Below, piece after piece: positions 44,703 through 52,962 of a DNA stretch of 64,000 bases. The position numbers were made by a program, and so were the translations under genes. The stretch covers positions 62,001-126,000 of the forward strand of contig CANSSP010000002.1 in assembly GCA_947649645.1 (NCBI GenBank), read 5' to 3'. The notes under the pieces are model-generated. The model was not told the origin of the DNA and ran no database searches. It saw only the letters and a list, made by a program, of their open reading frames with translations. The DNA comes from an uncultured Roseburia sp. (GTDB lineage Bacteria; Bacillota; Clostridia; Lachnospirales; Lachnospiraceae). The stretch's first letter is position 1, and each line of letters starts with the position of its first letter.

Positions 44703-46961
44703 TCACTCACTCCCCATATACACATATTCGATCTTCTGATACCGGGGATATCCTTCGTGCAGCATTTCCATCCGCACTTCTTTTCCTGCTTCCTTAACGA
44801 ATGAATAGAGATTGTATGCCCCGTCCCGGTACGCAAAGTCCTCCCCGTTGTCCCGGTAATGTACATACCGCCCCTCTCCCGGGAACACCAGAAGCTTTAG
44901 TGCCGGATCCGGATTTTCTCCCACATATTGCTGCACGTCCCAGGTGGGAATCATGCCGCCGGCTTTGACAAACATCGGACAGACGTCGAGCGGCGCGTCC
45001 ACCACATAATAACGTCCTCCCTGGTATTTCGCTGCATTCGAAAAATCATACCAGACTCCGTCCGGAAGGTACACCATCTTCTTTGTCGCTCCCTGTTCCA
45101 GAACCGGAGCTGCCAGCAGATACTCGCCGACCAGAAATTCGCTGTTCAGATTCCAGGTTTCCGGATCGTTTTCATAGTGCAGCACCAGAGGCCGTAAAAT
45201 CGGCAGTCCCGTCTCCTCGCAGCCCCTGAACAGATCATAGAGATAGGGAAGCAGACGATAGCGCAGTTCAATAAATTTGCGGTTGATCTGAAGCGTCTTC
45301 TCATTGAAGCTCCAGGGCTCCTGATGAATGCAGCCCTCGCAGCAATGATTGCGGAACAATGGCGAAAATGCTCCTACCTGCACCCAGCGGCAGAGAAGCT
45401 CGGGCGTACAGTCCGCTCCAAACCCGCCGACATCCGTCCCCGCAAACGCAAAACCGGAAAGCCCCAGGTTGATCAGCTGCGGCACCGCCATCTGCAGATG
45501 CGTCCAGAGACTCTGGTTGTCCCCGGTCCAGACTGTCGAATATTTCTGTGTCCCCGCATAACAGGCACGCGTAATCACAAAAGGCCGTTTTCCCGTGGCG
45601 TCTTTTAACCCGTTATAAGTCGCTTTTGCCATCTGATGCCCGTAAATATTGTGCATCGCCGCATGCGGCAACGGTTTGTCCTCATCCGAAAATACGATAT
45701 CCGCCGGAAGCTCCCCGTGAAAGCTCGCAGGCTCATTCATATCATTCCAGACCCCCGCCACTCCCATGGAAGTCAGAATTTCCTGCTTGCCGGACCACCA
45801 TCTGCGGACCGCGGGTTTTCCGAAATCCGGAAACACCGCCGCGCCCGGCCAGACCCAGTTGTCATAAACTTCTCCTTCCGGTGTCTTTGCAAAATAATCA
45901 TTTGCAATTCCCTCGTCATAGACAAAATACCCCTCATCCAGCTTCACACCCGGGTCAATGATCGTCACCGCCTTATAGCCGTCGCGCCTGAGCTCCCCGA
46001 TCAGTTCTCCCGGCGCGCCGTAAAATTTTTCATCCCAGGTAAACACACGGAACCCGTCCATATAATCGATGTCAAAATGAATCGTATCACACGGAATCGC
46101 AAGTCTGCGAAATGTCTCCGCCACTTCCCTGATTTCTTCCGCAGATTCATACCCCCACCTTGACTGGTGATATCCCAGTGTCCACAGCTGCGGCAGCGGT
46201 GTTCTTCCGGTCAGCGCCGTGTAATTCTTTATCACATCGGCCATATTCTCTCCGCCGATAAAATAGTAATTCAGCTCCCCGCCGTCTGCTCCGTAAAAAT
46301 AATAGGCCTCATTTTCTTTTCGCAGATTAAAACAGGACTTGTATGTATTGTCAAAAAAAAGTCCGTACACACCGCGCTCCTTCAGTGTGATCAGAAACGG
46401 AACCGATTTGTAGAGCGCCTTAAACGCCTCTGTCTGCGTCTGTGGATTATCTGTATTCCAGTTTTCAAATTCATATCCATCCTTATTCAAAAAGCCGGTC
46501 TTATCCCCGAGTCCGTAAAATTTTTCGTCCCCGTCCGCCGCCTTTAGCACCTGCACCGCATGGTCCTGGCCCAAGCCTTTCGGGACATCGTGCCCCTCTG
46601 CTTTCAAAAGCTCCTGCGCTTTCTTTCCGAGAACCGAAACAGGCTGCCGCTTTCCGCGATAATCCGCGCACAGCAGCACACCGTCTTTCCGGTAAAAATC
46701 CACATAAAACCCGTCATATACTTTCACCGTGAGATCGGCCGTGCAGACTGCGAGCACACCGTCTTCATCCTTCACCGTAAAAGCAGTCGGCACGCTTCGA
46801 TCCGTCTCCACCGCCTGTGATGTCTGTCCGCCGTTCTCCGGCGCGACAAACACCTGAATCATATCACTCTGGATCACCTTCACACATGCCGCGCCATCCT
46901 CAAACACCAGGTAAACACTGTTTTCCTCCACGCGGTATCCCGTCCTCTTTCCCGACGCCAT
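44703..46961 (-). CDS. GH31 alpha-glucosidase/xylosidase
   Basis: A 752-residue cytoplasmic GH31 enzyme. The catalytic nucleophile lies in GVWNDMNEPASF. The acid/base Asp is in the WTGDNQSLWTHL stretch. LPQLWTLGYHQSRWGY and IHFDIDYMDGFRVFTWD are also typical. The N-terminal beta domain and C-terminal sandwich are present, so the length is normal. There is no signal peptide, so it cleaves imported oligosaccharides with alpha-linked glucose or xylose. GGAGG precedes the start. It is the second gene of a small operon between a DUF gene and the NUDIX fusion. Confidence 0.93.
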   Translation of the reverse strand: MASGKRTGYRVEENSVYLVFEDGAACVKVIQSDMIQVFVAPENGGQTSQAVETDRSVPTAFTVKDEDGVLAVCTADLTVKVYDGFYVDFYRKDGVLLCADYRGKRQPVSVLGKKAQELLKAEGHDVPKGLGQDHAVQVLKAADGDEKFYGLGDKTGFLNKDGYEFENWNTDNPQTQTEAFKALYKSVPFLITLKERGVYGLFFDNTYKSCFNLRKENEAYYFYGADGGELNYYFIGGENMADVIKNYTALTGRTPLPQLWTLGYHQSRWGYESAEEIREVAETFRRLAIPCDTIHFDIDYMDGFRVFTWDEKFYGAPGELIGELRRDGYKAVTIIDPGVKLDEGYFVYDEGIANDYFAKTPEGEVYDNWVWPGAAVFPDFGKPAVRRWWSGKQEILTSMGVAGVWNDMNEPASFHGELPADIVFSDEDKPLPHAAMHNIYGHQMAKATYNGLKDATGKRPFVITRACYAGTQKYSTVWTGDNQSLWTHLQMAVPQLINLGLSGFAFAGTDVGGFGADCTPELLCRWVQVGAFSPLFRNHCCEGCIHQEPWSFNEKTLQINRKFIELRYRLLPYLYDLFRGCEETGLPILRPLVLHYENDPETWNLNSEFLVGEYLLAAPVLEQGATKKMVYLPDGVWYDFSNAAKYQGGRYYVVDAPLDVCPMFVKAGGMIPTWDVQQYVGENPDPALKLLVFPGEGRYVHYRDNGEDFAYRDGAYNLYSFVKEAGKEVRMEMLHEGYPRYQKIEYVYMGSE

Positions 46962-46994
46962 GTTCCTCTTCCTCCCTGCATCATTTTTTCCGCC

Positions 46995-47228
46995 TTATGG
47001 CTGTGCGATCTCCTTAAGTTCGTCCAGAAGATCCAGATCGGACTGTTTCACCATCATATTCGTCGTCACTGGCTCCTCACCCGGTCTCGTCATCGTGATT
47101 TCAATAATCGTCCCCTCCGTGACCGGTGTCGAGAAAGCCGCCTGTAAAAATGCAGCAAACTTGGGATGATTCTCGATAAACTTATTTCTGGCATTCATAA
47201 ACTTCATAATTGATCCCGGATTTATCAT
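46995..47228 (-). CDS. Small conserved protein of unknown function
   Basis: A 77-residue cytoplasmic protein. KFAAFLQAAFSTPVTEGTIIEITM is its most distinctive part, and LDLLDELKEI lies near the end. The start at 47228 is set by GGAGG 6 bases upstream; the TTG at 47240 is rejected. It heads the GH31 operon with its own strong promoter. No function can be read. The family seems widespread in Lachnospiraceae, but I cannot name it. Confidence 0.65.
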   Translation of the reverse strand: MINPGSIMKFMNARNKFIENHPKFAAFLQAAFSTPVTEGTIIEITMTRPGEEPVTTNMMVKQSDLDLLDELKEIAQP

Positions 47229-47267
47229 TTTTCCCTCCAAAAATATCGATTTTCTGCAATCCGCTCT

Positions 47268-47296
47268 ATTATACTATACCGCTTTTTTCTTTTCAA
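47268..47296 (-). promoter_or_regulatory. Promoter of the GH31 operon
   Basis: TTGAAA (47291-47296), 17 bases, TATAAT (47268-47273) on the minus strand, 40 bases before the start codon at 47228. Confidence 0.8.
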
Positions 47297-47306
47297 CAAT
47301 ACTGGT

Positions 47307-48638
47307 TCAGATATATTGATACTTCTTCCCTTTTGTCACAAAAAAAGCCGTCGTCACCAGAAGCGCAAGAAGCTCCGCCACAACGATCGCCAGCCAGACA
47401 CCGCTGATCTCCAGAAAAACCGGAAGTATGAGCAGCACCGTCACCTGGAATACGAGCGTCCGCAGAAACGAAATCAGTGCCGAAACGGCCCCGTTGCTCA
47501 ATGCCGTAAAAAACGCGGATCCAAAAATATTCACGCCGCAGACCAGAAATGACAGCGCATACAGACGGAATCCATAGCAGGTCAGCGCAAACAGTCCCTC
47601 GTCATAGCCGACGAATATCTTTGTCAGCGGCGACGCAAATCCTTCCGCAAGCATCAGCATCACAACACCGGCCACACCAACAATCACCAGGCTTCTCTTA
47701 AACAGCCCCTTCATTTCGTTTTGATTTCCGGCTCCGAAGTGAAAACCGATAATCGGTGCAATCCCAATCGAATAACCGATAAACATTGCGATAAATACAA
47801 AGTTGACATACATGATAACACCATAAGCCGCGACGCCGTCCTCCCCCACAAGCCTCATCAGTTGAAAGTTGTAAAGAATATTGACAACAGATGATGAAAT
47901 ATTCGTCATCAGCTCAGAAGAACCATTCGTGCAGGTCTCTAAAAACACTTTTCCGTAAAAACCCGTTTTTGTCAAAGCCAGCAGACTGTCATTGGCTCGT
48001 GCAAAATAGAGAAACGGCACAATCCCTCCGACAGCCTGACTGACAGCCGTCGCCGCTGCAGCTCCTGCAAGTCCCCACTTTAATACCGCGACAAACAAAA
48101 AATCCAGCATGATATTAGTCAGACCTGCCGCAATCATCACAAACAGCCCGATCTGTGGCTTTTCCGCCGTCACAAAAAAGCTCTGGAACACATTCTGCAG
48201 CATAAATGCCGTCAGGGAAAGCAATGTGATTCTTCCATATAATATACAATACTCCAGCATTTCCCCCTGTGCCCCCAGGGCTATGGAAATCTGACGTATC
48301 CCCATCTGACCCGCGGCCGTGATCAGGATACCTCCAATGATCGTCGCATATACCAGCATCGAAAAATACCGGTTCGCCTTCTCGCGCTCCCCCTGTCCCA
48401 GCGTCCGCGCAACGATTGCACTTCCACCTGTGCCGATCATAAATCCCAGCGCTCCAGACATCATCAGCACCGGATACACCAGATTTAATGCCGCAAACGG
48501 CGTTTTTCCCACATAATTGGAGACAAACAGACCGTCCACAACACTGTAGATCGAAGTAAAAACCATCATAATAATGGACGGCAGGACAAAACGCAGCAAT
48601 TTCTGATATGTAAAATGATCCGACAACTGTATTCTCAT
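47307..48638 (-). CDS. MATE-family efflux transporter
   Basis: A 443-residue polytopic protein with twelve membrane segments. It opens LLRFVLPSIIMMVFTSIYSVVDG and has NYVGKTPFAALNLVYP and GTGGSAIVARTLGQGE, which are standard MATE/MviM-like blocks in the first bundle. It exports cationic drugs or metabolites with Na+ or H+. It lies 99 bases after a MarR gene on the same strand, and the MarR promoter carries two operators. Control by that MarR is likely. Confidence 0.95.
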   Translation of the reverse strand: MRIQLSDHFTYQKLLRFVLPSIIMMVFTSIYSVVDGLFVSNYVGKTPFAALNLVYPVLMMSGALGFMIGTGGSAIVARTLGQGEREKANRYFSMLVYATIIGGILITAAGQMGIRQISIALGAQGEMLEYCILYGRITLLSLTAFMLQNVFQSFFVTAEKPQIGLFVMIAAGLTNIMLDFLFVAVLKWGLAGAAAATAVSQAVGGIVPFLYFARANDSLLALTKTGFYGKVFLETCTNGSSELMTNISSSVVNILYNFQLMRLVGEDGVAAYGVIMYVNFVFIAMFIGYSIGIAPIIGFHFGAGNQNEMKGLFKRSLVIVGVAGVVMLMLAEGFASPLTKIFVGYDEGLFALTCYGFRLYALSFLVCGVNIFGSAFFTALSNGAVSALISFLRTLVFQVTVLLILPVFLEISGVWLAIVVAELLALLVTTAFFVTKGKKYQYI

Positions 48639-48737
48639 ATCTTACCTCATTTCTGCGCTGCTTTCTGCATACCTGATATCTGCCGTCCGGCAGCGCACGG
48701 ACACAGCCCCATAAAGAAACGATTTCTTTTCCGCTCC

Positions 48738-49187
48738 TCACTTCCTATTCTTTTCCGCCTCTGCTCCAAGGAGCATCACATGTTTCTGAAAAAGCGCGAG
48801 CAGCCCCTCACGCTCGGCATCATTCATCCCCTCAAACGATCTTTTTTCCGCCTCCATCATCGGATAGATCTTCTTTTCCGCAAAAGCCTCTCCCTCCGGC
48901 GTCAGAAGAATCTGCTTGTTTTTCCGATTGTCCGGCGTCAGAACAAGCGAGATATAGCCTTGCTTTTCGAGCGCCTTGAGCGTTGAATTGATCGTCTGTC
49001 TGCTGTAAAACCATTTATCACAAAACTCTTTCTGCGTATAAGGCTCCTTTCGCTCACAGATAAAATACAGCACCCAGAAGGTGCTGTCTGCCATGCCGCA
49101 GTGTTTCGCATAATTGTGATAAATATCGTCCAGCTCCTTATAAATCTGATTAAACGTTTCCAACTGTGCCAGAATCCGGTCTTTCAT
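48738..49187 (-). CDS. MarR-family transcriptional regulator of the MATE pump
   Basis: A 149-residue winged-helix repressor. ADSTFWVLYFICERKEPYTQKEFC gives helices 2 and 3, YSRQTINSTLKALEKQGYI is the recognition helix, and TPDNRKNKQILLTPEG is the wing. The start has GGAGGG. It is the first gene with the MATE pump. Its promoter holds one operator between -35 and -10 and a second one beyond the transcription start, so autorepression is expected. The ligand is unknown. Confidence 0.92.
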   Translation of the reverse strand: MKDRILAQLETFNQIYKELDDIYHNYAKHCGMADSTFWVLYFICERKEPYTQKEFCDKWFYSRQTINSTLKALEKQGYISLVLTPDNRKNKQILLTPEGEAFAEKKIYPMMEAEKRSFEGMNDAEREGLLALFQKHVMLLGAEAEKNRK

Positions 49188-49215
49188 ACGTACCCTCCGC
49201 TTTACAAATAAAATT

Positions 49216-49267
49216 TAATCCGATATCAGACAATATGCATCATAGTCCGATATCGGATTAAAGTCAA
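49216..49267 (-). promoter_or_regulatory. MarR promoter with two operators
   Basis: TTGACT (49262-49267), 17 bases, TATGAT (49239-49244) on the minus strand. TAATCCGATATC (49216-49227) and GATATCGGATTA (49249-49260) form a perfect 12-base inverted repeat 21 bases apart. The first-used copy sits in the spacer and is a full palindrome TCCGATATCGGA (49246-49257). MarR proteins bind such sites as dimers. Confidence 0.82.
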
Positions 49268-49323
49268 GCAGTTTTTTATTTGAATCTTTTTTGTTTTGCG
49301 CCACATGTGCCTGCCCCGGCAGC

Positions 49324-50346
49324 TTAAGCTTCCTCCGCTTCCGGAAATCCGATGGCAACCCGCGTTCCCTCTCCCTCCAGAGACGTAATTACAAAACTGT
49401 GTCCAAGTTTTTTTAAAATTCTGCTGCACAGATACAGACCGATCCCCGTAGATCGTTTATCTGCATGGCCGTTGTAGCCGGTATATCCTTTTTCACACAC
49501 CCGCGGCAGATCTTCGCTGCGGATTCCAATTCCGGTATCCGAAATTACAAGCCTGCCATCCTCCATATAGATCGAAATGCTTCCCTGGTCCGTATACTTA
49601 AGCGCATTTGAGAGAAGCTGTTCAATGACAAATTCCAGCCATTTTTCATCCGTCAGAACAACTGCCTCCACCGCATCATAATGCAATGTAAGTTTTTTTG
49701 CGATAAACTGCCTTGCATATTTTCGCACGGCCTCCCTGATCAGCACATCCAGAGAAGTCCGCCGCAGCACATAGTCCGTCGTCTCCGATCCCAGACGCAT
49801 ATATTGCAGCGCCATTTCCACATACTGCTCAATGGAAAACAGCTCCTGAAGCTCCTCGCCCCTTTCCCCCGTCCCATGGTCTGACTCCTGCAAAAGAAGC
49901 TTAAGCGCCGCGATCGGTGTCTTGATCTGATGCACCCACATCGTGTAATACTCCATAAGATCGCTCTCCCGCTTAAGTCCCTCGTTCTGCAGCTTTACTT
50001 TCTCATCCCGGAACGCATCAAGCATCGCCTGGTATTCCGCCTCCACAGGATCCTTTGCCTCCGGCAGCCGCTCCAGCGAAACCGTCGCATAAGACCCTGC
50101 GCACCGTAAGAGCGCATATCGTTTCCAGTATCTTCGGAATCCACCGCCCGCCACACATACAAACAAAAAGAGACTTACAAACATCCCATAAGCAATCTCC
50201 AGGACGGGAACATGATTTAAAAACATGACAAACGCCATCATAGCCTCTGAAAAAGCTGCCGCAGACAGCCAGACACTATGATTTCTTAAATACGACAGGA
50301 GACACATCAGGCAGAGCCTGACAGTTATCTTTTCTTTCACCTTCAA
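49324..50346 (-). CDS. BceS-type sensor histidine kinase
   Basis: A 340-residue intramembrane-sensing kinase. Two close membrane segments (about 25-45 and 50-70) have almost no outer loop. The phospho-acceptor box is YTMWVHQIKTPIAALKLLL, and the ATPase has LLSNALKYT, ISDTGIGI and STGIGLYL. BceS-like kinases detect peptide antibiotics via BceAB, but no such transporter is here. The start is TTG at 50346 with AAAGGGG upstream; family members usually start nearer to residue 14, so the N-terminus may be altered. The likely partner regulator lies 1.9 kb upstream. Confidence 0.87.
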   Translation of the reverse strand: MKVKEKITVRLCLMCLLSYLRNHSVWLSAAAFSEAMMAFVMFLNHVPVLEIAYGMFVSLFLFVCVAGGGFRRYWKRYALLRCAGSYATVSLERLPEAKDPVEAEYQAMLDAFRDEKVKLQNEGLKRESDLMEYYTMWVHQIKTPIAALKLLLQESDHGTGERGEELQELFSIEQYVEMALQYMRLGSETTDYVLRRTSLDVLIREAVRKYARQFIAKKLTLHYDAVEAVVLTDEKWLEFVIEQLLSNALKYTDQGSISIYMEDGRLVISDTGIGIRSEDLPRVCEKGYTGYNGHADKRSTGIGLYLCSRILKKLGHSFVITSLEGEGTRVAIGFPEAEEA

Positions 50347-50403
50347 AAACAGCCCCTTTCCATCTCAGAACAGCCTGGGTCAGACCCCTTCAGAAATCAC
50401 AGA

Positions 50404-50823
50404 TCAAGGCTGTGCCGCCAATATGCTGCGCCTGATCTGTGACAGCAGAAGTACCATGCTGACGCCCAGCAGAAGATGGCCGATTCCGGCCATACCGGAG
50501 ATCGACGCGCTCATGCCGGAAGAAAGGCCCGTCCCCAGCACCTGGGTTACCCCCCGTACCGCCAGCATCGCTCCGGTCAGGTTCAGCCCGGCGTGATAGG
50601 CTGCCAGCACCCGCCCGGTTTTCGCTTCAGTGAAAGAAAAGTTTTTTTCCAGCAGAAGCAGCAGCAGAAAAAACACCATTCCCAGCAGAAAATAATGCGT
50701 ATGCACTACAGAGAGGGTTGTTTTGTCGGTAAAACCATGAAACCTGGTAAACTCCCGATAAAATACACCCCCTGCCATCGCAAGAACCGCATACAACAGC
50801 GCACTGTTCATGTAACGTTTCAT
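50404..50823 (-). CDS. DUF2871-family membrane protein
   Basis: A 139-residue protein with four membrane segments. It has VVHTHYFLLGMVFFLLLLL (His pair in the second helix) and NFSFTEAKTGRVLAAYHAGLN, as in DUF2871 proteins. A heme or metal role is sometimes suspected from the His pair but is not established. It follows a 221-residue membrane protein by 13 bases, both behind the TetR operator at 51531. Confidence 0.85.
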   Translation of the reverse strand: MKRYMNSALLYAVLAMAGGVFYREFTRFHGFTDKTTLSVVHTHYFLLGMVFFLLLLLLEKNFSFTEAKTGRVLAAYHAGLNLTGAMLAVRGVTQVLGTGLSSGMSASISGMAGIGHLLLGVSMVLLLSQIRRSILAAQP

Positions 50824-50836
50824 ACTTCTTCCTCCT

Positions 50837-51502
50837 TCATGTACATTCCTGTTTCATGGCGAAATACACGATCAGTATCGTCCAGACATAAGCACAGGTC
50901 TTTGGGATCATCAGCATTCCGATCATGGGAATGGCGTCCGCCCACAATACCACCGGAATATAAAAACCAAAACTGAGCACGATGGTCAGCCACATCCAGC
51001 GAAAAGCACGATCCCCGTTCTCCTTTGCGCTGCGGTAAAACAATACAATTACCAGAAGCCCCAGAAGCGCAAACGGAATATTGCGATAAATACCCCAGGA
51101 AAGCGGCGGTCCGGCACTGATCCACTGATTCTGCGGCATCATACACAGGATCACCCTCAGACCGGCCAGACCATACACAGTGGCCGTGAGACCGCCCCGG
51201 CCACTGACTCTGTAACGCTGCCGCCAGACATAGTAGAGCAGCACATAAAAAACAGTCATGGTAACGGAGGTAATCCACTTTCCAAGCCCCAGTGGCACAG
51301 TGTAAGTTTCCAGACCCGTGGTACAAAGGGCAAGAGCGCGGGGAATCAGATGAAAAGCGTCGCCCGCCCCCAATACCACAGCCATACAGCCAGCTAAACA
51401 GAATTGACGATCTCCTTTACTGCCCCGGATTATCAGGATCCCGATGGTAATGACCGAAACCAGATAGGCAGCATCAAATAAAGTTTCCACAATTGCCTGC
51501 AT
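50837..51502 (-). CDS. Seven-helix membrane protein of unknown function
   Basis: A 221-residue protein with about seven membrane segments. AYLVSVITIGILIIRGSKGDRQF opens the protein and is separated by loops from GAGDAFHLIPRAL, which carries a conserved-looking His. WVWRQRYRV-like basic loops suggest a cytoplasmic face. It belongs to the TetR-controlled module with DUF2871. A palindromic TGAAC-N3-GTTCA site 28 bases upstream is likely bound by the TetR protein. The family is not recognised. Confidence 0.7.
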   Translation of the reverse strand: MQAIVETLFDAAYLVSVITIGILIIRGSKGDRQFCLAGCMAVVLGAGDAFHLIPRALALCTTGLETYTVPLGLGKWITSVTMTVFYVLLYYVWRQRYRVSGRGGLTATVYGLAGLRVILCMMPQNQWISAGPPLSWGIYRNIPFALLGLLVIVLFYRSAKENGDRAFRWMWLTIVLSFGFYIPVVLWADAIPMIGMLMIPKTCAYVWTILIVYFAMKQECT

Positions 51503-51530
51503 ACTTCATTCTCCTTTATTCTCTTTTTAT

Positions 51531-51543
51531 TGAACTTTGTTCA
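51531..51543. promoter_or_regulatory. TetR operator 2
   Basis: TGAACTTTGTTCA, a palindrome equal to the one at 52156-52168 except for the centre. It lies upstream of the 221-residue membrane protein, so the repressor likely controls this gene as well as its own. Confidence 0.65.
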
Positions 51544-51570
51544 GTTTCCGGCTCAAAAAATCCTCACAGA

Positions 51571-52140
51571 TCAGTGAGAATCTTCGTAAAGAGTTCTGCG
51601 GACGATTTCCAGCACAGCGTCAGGATCGTAGTCCTGCCGCAGCAAAGCGGAAAGCATCAGGGAAAACAACACATCCGCAAACTTCTCCGCTGTAAACTGT
51701 TGCGTAAAGGCATCGGGCCGGATCCTGGTATCCTGTTTCAGGACGAAACACAGTCCGTCTAAAATATGCTGCCAGGTCTGCTGCATCCGTTGCTTCCCAT
51801 CGGGCTTATCTTCCTGCATAAAGCCCAGGGAATGAAGCGTGAAAAACCCCGGATACCGCCTGCAGCCTTCCTGCATCCGTCCATACATCCAGATAATGCA
51901 CGCCTGGGTGTCCTTAAACACAGTATCCTTCTGCGGACGATGAAAAATCTCGCACCAGATACTTTCTACCGTGGCGCCCACCAGCTCCGCTTTGGATTCA
52001 AAATAATTGTAAATCGACCCGACCGATACCCCACAGGCCGCCGCAACAGAACGAATATTGACCGCAGACCACCCCTGCTTCCGGATCAGTTCTCTGCTGG
52101 TTTTTAAGATTTCCTCTTTTGATGTTACAACTGTATTCAT
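51571..52140 (-). CDS. TetR/AcrR-family regulator
   Basis: A 189-residue regulator with an N-terminal helix-turn-helix: WSAVNIRSVAAACGVSVGSIYNYFESKAEL fits the TetR DNA-binding domain. The ligand-binding half is helical. GAGG precedes the start. A promoter with perfect consensus boxes and an operator at its start site lies directly upstream. It stands inside the split two-component locus and drives the two membrane-protein genes after it. Its ligand is unknown. Confidence 0.92.
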   Translation of the reverse strand: MNTVVTSKEEILKTSRELIRKQGWSAVNIRSVAAACGVSVGSIYNYFESKAELVGATVESIWCEIFHRPQKDTVFKDTQACIIWMYGRMQEGCRRYPGFFTLHSLGFMQEDKPDGKQRMQQTWQHILDGLCFVLKQDTRIRPDAFTQQFTAEKFADVLFSLMLSALLRQDYDPDAVLEIVRRTLYEDSH

Positions 52141-52155
52141 CCAATCACCTCAACA

Positions 52156-52196
52156 TGAACAATGTTCATTATACGCTGCTCTCGCCGTATTGTCAA
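52156..52196 (-). promoter_or_regulatory. tetR promoter with operator 1
   Basis: TTGACA (52191-52196), 17 bases, TATAAT (52168-52173), both perfect consensus. TGAACAATGTTCA (52156-52168), a 13-base palindrome, begins at the last base of the -10 box and covers the transcription start. Strong autorepression is expected. Confidence 0.88.
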
Positions 52197-52250
52197 GTAA
52201 TTTTCCTCTTGCCTGCGCCGTCTGAAGCGCGACGGCCGTTTCGGCGCACC

Positions 52251-52301
52251 AAAAAAGGAACAGGGTATGTTTATCCTGCCCGATACCCCGCTCCTTTTTT
52301 T
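52251..52301 (-). terminator. Terminator overlapping the end of the response-regulator gene
   Basis: The last codons of the regulator (AAAAGGAGCGGGGTAT) pair with ATACCCTGTTCCTTTT after the stop; a T run follows on the minus strand. The stop codon lies between the arms. Confidence 0.72.
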
Positions 52302-52942
52302 GTGACAATAAAATCTGTCAGGCCAATCCCGTCCAGTTTTTTCCGCAGACGATTCACGTTAACCGACAACGTGTTTTCATCCACATAACTGTCATTTTCC
52401 CATAACTTCATCATCAGGACATCCCGCGATACCACTTCTCCCTTCTTTCCAAGAAGCACCTGCAGGATCTTGTGTTCATTCTTCGTCAGCTCTATCTTTT
52501 CATCCCCATATACCAGCGTCGCCTCTGCAAGATTCAGCAGCGCTCCACGATGTTCCAGCACTGTGTTCTGCCCGGCAAAATCATACGTCCGGCGCAGCAT
52601 GGCCTGTACCTTTACCGTCAGCACGTCAAGATCAAACGGTTTGGCGATAAAGTCGTCTCCGCCCATATTGACTGCCATAACAATATTCATATTGTCAGAT
52701 GCAGACGAGACAAATATGACCGGAACCTTTGAGACTTTCCGTATCTCTGCGCACCAGAAATATCCGTTGTAAAACGGCAGCTTTATGTCCATCAGGACCA
52801 GCTGCGGCGCAAACGACGCAAATTCTGCCATTACATTCGAAAAATCCTGCACGCACGCCGCCTCATAGTCCCACCCTTCCAGATGCCGCCTAAGACTGCG
52901 CGCTATGATTTTATCATCCTCTACAATTAAAATACGATACAT
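52271..52942 (-). CDS. BceR-type OmpR-family response regulator
   Basis: A 223-residue regulator. The receiver domain has RILIVEDDKIIARSL, the phospho-acceptor Asp in LVLMDIKLPFYNGYF, the Lys in FIAKPFDLDVL, and the BceR-like DNMNIVMAVNMGGDDF. The OmpR/PhoB winged helix follows from about residue 125 (TKNEHKILQVLL and GAGYRAG). The start at 52942 follows GGGAGC. It lies 20 bases after the DAHP synthase gene. Its cognate kinase is separated from it by three genes, and a terminator closes the gene. Confidence 0.9.
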   Translation of the reverse strand: MYRILIVEDDKIIARSLRRHLEGWDYEAACVQDFSNVMAEFASFAPQLVLMDIKLPFYNGYFWCAEIRKVSKVPVIFVSSASDNMNIVMAVNMGGDDFIAKPFDLDVLTVKVQAMLRRTYDFAGQNTVLEHRGALLNLAEATLVYGDEKIELTKNEHKILQVLLGKKGEVVSRDVLMMKLWENDSYVDENTLSVNVNRLRKKLDGIGLTDFIVTKKGAGYRAG

Positions 52943-52962
52943 AATTTCAGCTCCCGTGCACG

